DNA of 6,334 nt from an uncultured Halomicronema sp. (GTDB lineage: Bacteria > Cyanobacteriota > Cyanobacteriia > Phormidesmidales > Phormidesmidaceae): NCBI GenBank assembly GCA_937897665.1, contig CALCPB010000958.1, positions 1 to 6,334 of the forward strand. Direction: 5' to 3'. The translations under genes were made by a program, and so were the position numbers. The notes beneath the pieces were generated by a model. That model was not told the origin of the DNA. It saw only the letters and a program-made list of their open reading frames with translations, and ran no database searches. Positions 1-5,155 of this stretch are shown here, one piece after another (within the stretch, counting starts at the first letter, position 1; each line of letters starts with the position of its first letter).

Positions 1-209
1 ACATTGCCACTGACCCCGACGACCAGTTTCGAACCACCCACATTCGCCATCATCCAGAAGCCAGTTTTCAAGCGATCGCCCTGGCTCGCTTTGCCGAACG
101 CAGTTGGGAAGACATTGCCCAGGAGTATGCGATCAAAGTCCCCACCCTCAGCAGCTTTTTTCAACGCTGCTGCGATAAGTTTGCCCCCCAGTTTCAGCGC
201 CTGCTATAA
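1..209 (+). CDS. C-terminal end of a sigma-70-like protein (5' truncated)
   Basis: The reading frame is open from the left edge (first full codon at 3) to a TAA at 207-209 and gives the last 68 residues of a protein that begins outside the window. The stretch 'ALARFAERSWEDIAQEYAIK' followed by 'VPTLSSFFQRC' looks like a sigma region 4 or related helix-turn-helix: a first helix, a turn, then a recognition helix. The ending 'KFAPQFQRLL' resembles the C-termini of cyanobacterial proteins annotated as sigma-70 family factors that sit next to DUF1822 genes. Such a protein would direct RNA polymerase to a promoter set, possibly this cluster. Region 2 is not visible, so it could equally be a sigma-like DNA-binding protein with no sigma activity. 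An overlapping frame starting at TTG 4 runs through this end into the next gene, but this frame keeps the family-like sequence. DUF1822 begins 34 bases downstream. Confidence 0.68.
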   Translation, partial: IATDPDDQFRTTHIRHHPEASFQAIALARFAERSWEDIAQEYAIKVPTLSSFFQRCCDKFAPQFQRLL

Positions 210-243
210 GGTGCTGCCCCGTTCCCCCTGTGAGACCCAGACC

Positions 244-1227
244 ATGAACGACTTGAGCAACTTATCGGCGGCATCGCTGCCGCTGGCCCTAACGGCCCAT
301 CGCCGCGCCCAAGACTTTCAGCGCCGCCATACGGTGCCAGCGGTGCAAAAACGCGTCTACCTCAATACCCTCGCGGCCTATGCGGGGGCGACCTATCTGG
401 AGAGGCGGGGCTATGACATTGATTGGAGCCAAAGCTACAGCCACGATCCGGCACAGCAAACGCTGCTGGACGTGGCCGATGTAATGGTGAGCGGAGTCGG
501 GCGGCTGGAATGTCGGCCAGTCTTACCGGGGGCGAGCGCGATGACTATTCCCGCTGCTGTGAGCAGCGATCGGATTGCCTACCTCGCCATTTACCTTGAC
601 GCGTCGTTGCGTCAAGCCACGCTCCTCGGTTTTACCGCCACCCGCCCCGTTCCCACCGGAGACGTAACTTCTATTCCACTGTCAGATCTGCAGTCTCCGG
701 AAATGTTGGGCAGTTTTTTAGAACAGCAGGCAACTGAGGCGGTGCCGGTGCGCCTGAGCCGCTGGCTGCAGCAGACGATCGCACCTGGCTGGCAAGCGGT
801 CGCCGACACGGTGGCCGAACTCACCGCACCGTCGCCGACCTTTGCCTGGCGCAGTGGCGCGGCGGCTGAAACCGAGACGGATGCTGCCGATAGCCCACCG
901 CAACCCGTGCCCCAGATTGGCCAGTCCAAGTCCATCGTGCTCGGCACCGGGGTCACCGCCGTCACCGTGACGCTGCTGGTGGGGCTGATACCCCAAGGGT
1001 CAGAGGAGCTAGAAATTTGGGTGCAGCTGAGTCCAGCAGCGGGCCAAACTCGCCTGCCGACGGCCCTGCGACTGGCGATTTTGGACGCCAACAACGTGGC
1101 CGTGATGCAGGCGGAGGCCCGTGATACGGAAGCGATTCAGCTGAAGTTTGTCGCTGCGATCGCGGAGCAGTTTAGCGTGCAGGTGGCGCTGGGCGATCGC
1201 ATCTATACCGAACGGTTTGAAGTGTAG
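244..1227 (+). CDS. DUF1822 family protein
   Basis: A 327-residue protein that fits DUF1822, a cyanobacterial family of unknown function. The N-terminal half has the family-like segments 'VYLNTLAAYAGATYLERRGY' (residues 38-57) and 'DVADVMVSGVGRLECRPVLP' (76-95), then 'RIAYLAIYLDASLRQATLLG' (110-129). An acidic, proline-rich linker (about 205-228) leads to a C-terminal beta-rich part (about 229-327) with 'GQTRLPTALRLAILD' (267-281) and the ending 'VALGDRIYTERFEV'. I see no signal peptide and no catalytic motif, so it is probably cytoplasmic. The frame is open upstream to a TTG at position 4, but the region before 244 overlaps the sigma-like gene and lacks family resemblance. ATG 244 gives a natural N-terminus, although the ribosome site before it is weak (a GAGAC about ten bases upstream). 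It lies between the sigma-like gene and the CHAT-CHASE2 gene, which suggests a partner or regulator role, but the function is unknown. Confidence 0.9.
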   Translation: MNDLSNLSAASLPLALTAHRRAQDFQRRHTVPAVQKRVYLNTLAAYAGATYLERRGYDIDWSQSYSHDPAQQTLLDVADVMVSGVGRLECRPVLPGASAMTIPAAVSSDRIAYLAIYLDASLRQATLLGFTATRPVPTGDVTSIPLSDLQSPEMLGSFLEQQATEAVPVRLSRWLQQTIAPGWQAVADTVAELTAPSPTFAWRSGAAAETETDAADSPPQPVPQIGQSKSIVLGTGVTAVTVTLLVGLIPQGSEELEIWVQLSPAAGQTRLPTALRLAILDANNVAVMQAEARDTEAIQLKFVAAIAEQFSVQVALGDRIYTERFEV

Positions 1228-1295
1228 CGGGGGTACTCCTGCGGCAACTGTCTTGGCCTGTCCTTTTGTCCTGATCTGAAGTCGGTATCGATCCC

Positions 1296-3641
1296 ATGCG
1301 CTGTCAGTTGGTTACGCTTATTCTCGATGGCAACCTGGAGCACCAGGGATTTCGCGTCACGGCGGAAGTGGGGGCTGAGGGAGATCGCCCGGCGGCAGTG
1401 GTCACGGGCGCGTTGCCGACTGACCCCGTCCTGCGGCAGCAGCTGCAGGCGTGGCAGCAGTGCTATCGGCAGCTCGATACGCCGACGCGCATTCGCCCTA
1501 AAGAAATCGTCTATGTCGGGTCGATTCAGCGGGTTGATGCCTGTCAGCAGGCAGCGCAGATGCTGCAGCAACAGTTTAACCAGTGGCTCTCAGCCGCTGC
1601 CTTTCGCCCGATTGATCGCCTGCTGCGCGAAGAGCTACAGCCAGACGACATCGTGCGGGTGTTAGTGCGCACCGCGAACCCCGATCTGCAGCAGCTGCCC
1701 TGGCACCTGTGGGAGTTTTTAGAGCGCTATCCCCAGGCGGAGATCGCCCTCAGCGCGGCACAATTTAAGCGACCGGAGATCGCCCCGGTGAACTCGACCC
1801 AAGTCAACGTGCTTGCCATTTTGGGCCACAGTGCGGGCATTGATGTCAGCCGCGATCGCGCTTTGTTAACCGCGCTGCCCCACGCCGACGTCACCTTTTT
1901 GGTCGAGCCCCAGCGTCAGGATATCAACGACCAGCTGTGGGAGCGGCCCTGGCACGTTCTATTTTTTGCCGGGCACAGTGAGAGCGCCGAGGCGACCGGG
2001 CGCATTTTCATCAACCCCCACGACAGCCTCACCCTAGAAGAACTCCGCTATGGGCTCCGGCGGGCGATCGCCAACGGCCTGCAGCTGGCGATTTTTAACT
2101 CCTGTGACGGTTTGGGATTAGTGCCCGCGCTAGAGCAGGTGAACCTGCCGCAGCTAATCGTCATGCGCCAGCCCGTGCCCGATCGCATTGCGCAGCTGTT
2201 TTTGACCTACTTGCTACCGGCCTATGCCGCTGGACAACCTTTGCCGCTGGCCCTACGGCAGGCCCGCGAACGACTGCAGGGGTTAGAAGGCGACTTTCCC
2301 TGTGCGAGCTGGCTGCCGGTGCTGGTGCAAACGGTGCCCGACCCGCCGCCCACCTGGCCCCAGTTGCAGGGGGGTACCCAGTCGTCCCCGCTGGCCTCCC
2401 CGACCACCTCCCCCGCCGCGCCGCAGGTGAGCGCTAGGCGCCGGGGGCACATTGCGCTGGTGGCCAGCGTCGCGGCGTCCGTGCTGGTATTGGCCGTGCG
2501 ATCGCTGGGGGGGCTGCAACCGGCGGAGCTGCGCGCCTACGATCGCCTCCTGCAGCAGCGCCTGCCCCGCGCCACGCCCGAACGGCTGCTGGTAGTTGAG
2601 GCCACGGAAGCTGACATCAATCGCTATGGTTATCCCCTGCCGGATGCAGTGTTGGCGCAGGTAATTGAGCGCCTACAGCCCTACGAGCCCCGGCTGATTG
2701 GGCTAGATATTTTTCGCGATCGGCCTGAGGCCAATAGTCCGTTAGCGCCGCTGCTGGCGGAGCAAGACAATCTCGTCGGGCTGTGCAGCGGGCGCTTGGG
2801 TCAGGGGGACGGCATCGCCCCACCGCCGAGTCTGCCGACCGAGCGCTTGGGCTTTAGCAACGTGGTCGAAGACCATGACGGCGTCATGCGCCGCCACTTA
2901 CTGTTTATGACGCCTGAGGTCGATGACCCCTGCGCCACAGAATTTTCGCTGAGTGCGCTGCTGGCCATCCAATATCTTGATGCCGAAGGAATTGCGCCGC
3001 AAATCTTGCCTGACGAACGATTGCAGCTGGGCCGCGCTCAGTTTGCGCCGCTGCAAAGCCACTCTGGCCCCTATCACCAGCTCGATCACTGGGGGTTTCA
3101 GGTGTGGCTTAACTATGCGGATACCGAAACATTTGTTCAACAAATTTCCGTATCCGATCTCCTGACACAAAACATCGACCTGGAAAGTCTGGAGAACCAT
3201 ATCGTGCTCATCGGCATGTCGGCTCCGGTCTCGAATCCGACAGACTTTTTTCTGACACCTGCTGGGGCTAATCAATGGCCCCGGCAGCAAATCGAGGGGG
3301 TCTTGCTGCACGCGCAAATGGTCAACCACCTGCTGGCCGCAGCTTTAGACGGGCAATCGCCGATTCGCGGCTGGCCCATGGGGGCGGAGCTCGTGGGGAT
3401 TGTGGCCTGGTGCGGTTTAGGGGGGCTGGTGGGCTGGCGCTGGCGGCGTCTGAGTGTGGCCGCGATCGCCGCCGGGGGCAGCGTACTGCTGCTGTACGGA
3501 ATTGCGTGGGGACTGCTGAATCTAAGCTGGTGGGTGCCCCTAGTGCCAGCCGCGATTGGTGCCACTTTGGCCACGGTCGGTACTTTTGCCAGCGCTCACA
3601 GGCTCGATCATGCTCAACTCAGGAAAAAATTGCCCTCATGA
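1296..3641 (+). CDS. CHAT-CHASE2 fusion membrane protein (putative sensory peptidase)
   Basis: A 781-residue protein in two parts. Residues 1 to about 345 form a CHAT domain, a caspase-like clan CD peptidase fold, with 'LPWHLWEFLERYPQAEIALS' (134-153). The expected catalytic pair is present: His227 in 'VLFFAGHSE' and Cys270 in 'LAIFNSCDG', each after a hydrophobic strand. A proline/serine-rich linker (about 346-380) and basic 'RRRGH' precede a membrane helix at about 385-401. A CHASE2 sensor domain follows (about 405-690), ending near 'ENHIVLIGMSAP' (633-644). Three helices (about 696-713, 718-740, 744-764) and a 17-residue tail close the protein. With one helix before CHASE2 and three after it, CHASE2 should be periplasmic and CHAT cytoplasmic. 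No kinase, cyclase or GGDEF domain follows, so CHAT is the likely output; its substrate is unknown. ATG 1296 is the only usual start codon after an in-frame TGA at 1272, though no good Shine-Dalgarno precedes it. Confidence 0.93.
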   Translation: MRCQLVTLILDGNLEHQGFRVTAEVGAEGDRPAAVVTGALPTDPVLRQQLQAWQQCYRQLDTPTRIRPKEIVYVGSIQRVDACQQAAQMLQQQFNQWLSAAAFRPIDRLLREELQPDDIVRVLVRTANPDLQQLPWHLWEFLERYPQAEIALSAAQFKRPEIAPVNSTQVNVLAILGHSAGIDVSRDRALLTALPHADVTFLVEPQRQDINDQLWERPWHVLFFAGHSESAEATGRIFINPHDSLTLEELRYGLRRAIANGLQLAIFNSCDGLGLVPALEQVNLPQLIVMRQPVPDRIAQLFLTYLLPAYAAGQPLPLALRQARERLQGLEGDFPCASWLPVLVQTVPDPPPTWPQLQGGTQSSPLASPTTSPAAPQVSARRRGHIALVASVAASVLVLAVRSLGGLQPAELRAYDRLLQQRLPRATPERLLVVEATEADINRYGYPLPDAVLAQVIERLQPYEPRLIGLDIFRDRPEANSPLAPLLAEQDNLVGLCSGRLGQGDGIAPPPSLPTERLGFSNVVEDHDGVMRRHLLFMTPEVDDPCATEFSLSALLAIQYLDAEGIAPQILPDERLQLGRAQFAPLQSHSGPYHQLDHWGFQVWLNYADTETFVQQISVSDLLTQNIDLESLENHIVLIGMSAPVSNPTDFFLTPAGANQWPRQQIEGVLLHAQMVNHLLAAALDGQSPIRGWPMGAELVGIVAWCGLGGLVGWRWRRLSVAAIAAGGSVLLLYGIAWGLLNLSWWVPLVPAAIGATLATVGTFASAHRLDHAQLRKKLPS
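3119..3155. repeat. AT-rich imperfect inverted repeat inside the CHASE2 coding region
   Basis: The outer arms GGATAC (3119-3124) and GTATCC (3150-3155) pair perfectly. GAAA (3126-3129) pairs with TTTC (3145-3148), and TTTGTT (3132-3137) pairs with AACAAA (3139-3144) around a single central C at 3138. Sixteen base pairs form, with one C/C mismatch and a two-base bulge (3130-3131). The segment is visibly richer in A and T than the surrounding gene. The encoded residues still fit a CHASE2 domain, so it is not an insertion. As a hairpin the one-base loop would have to open to three or more bases. No function is known; it could be a protein-binding site, a pause site or chance. Confidence 0.6.
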
Positions 3642-4372
3642 AATCCTTATTTACACAGTCTCGTCAAACACGCCTGGGTGGGTTGACGGCGATGCTTTGG
3701 AGCCTGTTGGCTCTGGTGGCGATCGCGGATGTGGCGCCCCTAGCCGTGCCCTTCAATCCGCCCAATCGCGGCGCACCGGGACGCAGCAGTACGGTGCGCG
3801 ATGCGGGCAGTCGGGGCTGTGGCATCATCGCGCTCGAACCGACCCAAACCCACTGGGGCGAAACGCTGCAGGCCCAGCCGACGTTCTGGGTGTTTCTCTC
3901 GGAGGCTGGCCGCACGGTGGCCTTGACGCTGACCCCCGAAGGCAGCGACGAAATCTTGTACACCGCCACCTACCCCGCGATTCCGGACGTGGGCATCAGT
4001 CGCCTGCCGGTGCCCGAAGCGGCCCCGGAGCTGGCCCCCGACGTACCCTACCGCTGGACCCTGTCAGTCGATTGTCCGGACGAGAGTGGCGATGACCCAG
4101 CCACCACCGGCATCGTGGTGCGGCGATCGCCCACCGCTGAATTCACCGAGCAACTTGAACAAGCCGATGTGGAAGACCGCATCACCCTGCTGGCCAGCCA
4201 CGGCTTTTGGTACGACACCCTGACCGAGCTGGGCGACCAGCGGCAGTTAGCCCCCGACGCGACGGAGTGGATAGACGCTTGGGCCAGCCTGCTAACGCAT
4301 GAGCTGGTACAGCTGGATGATGTCGTCGCTCAGCCCCTGACGGACTGCTGCGAGGCAGTGCCACCCCCTTAA
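3638..4372 (+). CDS. DUF928 family exported protein
   Basis: A 244-residue protein that fits DUF928, a mostly cyanobacterial family of unknown function. Residues about 10-36 look like a signal peptide or membrane anchor: basic residues R9 and R12, then a hydrophobic core 'LTAMLWSLLALVAIADVAPL' (16-35). Family-like features follow: 'NRGAPGRSS' (43-51), 'GSRGC' (57-61), 'ETLQAQPTFWVFLSEAGRTV' (75-94), 'PYRWTLSVDC' (137-146) and 'HGFWYDTLTELGD' (188-200). Cys61 and Cys146 may form a disulfide if the protein is periplasmic, and a further Cys pair lies at 237-238. Its ATG overlaps the CHAT-CHASE2 stop as ATGA, pointing to translational coupling, with AGGA at 3621-3624 as a distant ribosome site. 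The longer open frame upstream (to 3275) lies inside the preceding gene and is out-of-frame shadow sequence. Its place beside a periplasmic sensor and an exported adhesin-like protein suggests an envelope role. Confidence 0.9.
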   Translation: MKSLFTQSRQTRLGGLTAMLWSLLALVAIADVAPLAVPFNPPNRGAPGRSSTVRDAGSRGCGIIALEPTQTHWGETLQAQPTFWVFLSEAGRTVALTLTPEGSDEILYTATYPAIPDVGISRLPVPEAAPELAPDVPYRWTLSVDCPDESGDDPATTGIVVRRSPTAEFTEQLEQADVEDRITLLASHGFWYDTLTELGDQRQLAPDATEWIDAWASLLTHELVQLDDVVAQPLTDCCEAVPPP

Positions 4373-4456
4373 GTTCAGCCGGCAGCAGGCACGACAGCCC
4401 AGACAGCCCCTCGCCTGCCGTAGTTTTGCCCACCGTCATTGTGAGTGAGAACAGCA
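4373..4456. other. Intergenic spacer with short tandem repeat and weak hairpin
   Basis: This 84-base gap is the longest in the window. It contains a tandem pair of GACAGCCC (4393-4400 and 4402-4409) enclosed by a six-base inverted repeat, GCAGGC (4385-4390) and GCCTGC (4413-4418), with a 22-base loop. A TTTT at 4424-4427 follows after a few bases, but the stem is too short and the loop too long for a convincing terminator. No clear promoter is visible. It may mark a boundary or processing point between the DUF928 gene and the membrane protein gene. Confidence 0.3.
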
Positions 4457-5140
4457 ATGCCCCCATTTCTGTCTAAATCTTCAATCCTGAGACTGCTGAC
4501 CCTCTGGGCCGGGTGCGGGGCGCTCGGCTGGCTGTGGTATGCCCCCTTCACCGGTGGTCAGGTGCCGGGCTGGCACGGGTTGGCTCTGGGTTACAGCTAC
4601 CTGGGACTCCCGGTGCTGCTAATCAGTACGAGCGTCGGGTTGGCGCTGCCGGCCTTGGGCGGCGGGTTATTCGGGCTGCTGCTGCTCAGGGTGATCAAAC
4701 CCCAGTGGCAACCGGTCGCGCGACGCGCTGCGGTGCTGTTGGCGATCGCGATCGCGGTGGGCGTTCTCCTATCGATGGCCGCTTTTCCAGCGGTGCTGTT
4801 TGGCTATGCGCCCCAGTCACATCAGGCGATCGCCGCTTGGCACAAGATCTATCGCACGGTTTACGTGGCGCCGCCGTTCGACGACAATTACGGCCCGCTG
4901 ATGCTTTTAGAATGTGGCCGCTGGGGCCTGTGCCACGAGGTTTATCGCGGTTACACAGACGTATTTTCAGCGGCAGTCGCCAGGATTGAGTTTCAGGCTG
5001 GCCCTAGTCAGCTGGCGCTCTATCTAGAGAATGAATGGGCCTACGTCCGTGCGCGCCCGGCGACCCTCTGTGTGGCCCAAAGCGCGGCGCTAGACGGTTC
5101 GAGTGACGCCGTAATCTGCGATTTCCCGGTCGAAAATTAA
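4457..5140 (+). CDS. Unrecognised three-helix membrane protein with Cys-containing C-terminal domain
   Basis: A 227-residue protein that I do not recognise. Hydrophobic segments lie at about 11-29, 47-79 and 91-117. The middle one is long enough to be a tilted helix or a short hairpin. Positive charges at Lys7/Arg12 and in the loop at Arg78, Lys81, Arg89 and Arg90 favour an N-terminus inside the cell and a soluble C-terminal part (about 118-227) in the periplasm. That part has four cysteines (153, 159, 205, 221), including 'LECGRWGLCHEVY', which could form two disulfides. ATG 4457 has a weak GAG seven bases upstream; GTG 4445 in the same frame would add four residues. It follows DUF928 after 84 bases and ends 15 bases before the haemagglutinin-like ATG, so it is likely co-transcribed with it. 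Steady third-position GC and a long open frame support a real gene. A role in envelope sensing or in export of the next product is only a guess from position. Confidence 0.82.
   Translation: MPPFLSKSSILRLLTLWAGCGALGWLWYAPFTGGQVPGWHGLALGYSYLGLPVLLISTSVGLALPALGGGLFGLLLLRVIKPQWQPVARRAAVLLAIAIAVGVLLSMAAFPAVLFGYAPQSHQAIAAWHKIYRTVYVAPPFDDNYGPLMLLECGRWGLCHEVYRGYTDVFSAAVARIEFQAGPSQLALYLENEWAYVRARPATLCVAQSAALDGSSDAVICDFPVEN
4742..4755. repeat. Overlapping pair of HIP1 octamers (GCGATCGC)
   Basis: Two GCGATCGC palindromes share two bases (4742-4749 and 4748-4755) within the first part of the third hydrophobic segment of the membrane protein, where they encode Ala-Ile-Ala-Ile-Ala. Further copies start at 72, 1156, 1193, 1852, 2064, 2498, 3462, 3719, 4123, 4826, 5174 and 5228, making fourteen in the window, all in coding sequence. 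HIP1 is the hallmark abundant palindrome of many cyanobacterial genomes and is the strongest taxonomic signal here. Its role is unsettled; links to DNA methylation and repair have been proposed. Confidence 0.9.
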
Positions 5141-5141
5141 T

Positions 5142-5145
5142 GGAG
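5142..5145 (+). promoter_or_regulatory. Ribosome binding site GGAG that selects ATG 5156
   Basis: GGAG lies ten bases before ATG 5156 and just after the TAA (5138-5140) of the membrane protein gene. It supports 5156 as the start of the haemagglutinin-like gene. It cannot serve ATG 5140, which overlaps the same TAA (TAATG) but opens only an 82-codon out-of-frame run. The nearness to the upstream stop suggests coupled translation. Confidence 0.5.
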
Positions 5146-5155
5146 CCCCCACCCG

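Noticed and set aside
4..243. Upstream extension of the DUF1822 frame to TTG 4
   Set aside because: It overlaps the sigma-like C-terminus in another frame, and its sequence is rich in Pro/Ser/Lys without DUF1822 resemblance. ATG 244 fits the family start.
931..993. Hydrophobic stretch near residues 230-250 of the DUF1822 protein as a membrane helix
   Set aside because: It is short, rich in Thr and Gly, and sits where the family has a beta-rich C-terminal part, so strands are more likely than a helix.
1228..1295. Promoter or second start before the CHAT-CHASE2 gene
   Set aside because: No clear -35/-10 pair or Shine-Dalgarno could be seen in this 68-base gap, and an in-frame TGA at 1272 blocks extension.
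2898..3329. 143-codon minus-strand open frame opposite CHASE2
   Set aside because: It lies wholly within a well-supported CHASE2 coding region, its translation has no recognisable domain, and open antisense frames are common in GC-rich genes.
3275..3637. Longer DUF928 start inside the CHAT-CHASE2 gene
   Set aside because: The added residues are Arg/Gly/Ala-rich shadow sequence of the real frame. ATG 3638 gives a proper export signal and an ATGA overlap.
4385..4427. Factor-independent terminator after DUF928
   Set aside because: Only a six-base stem with a 22-base loop, and the T-run is four bases long and separated from the stem.
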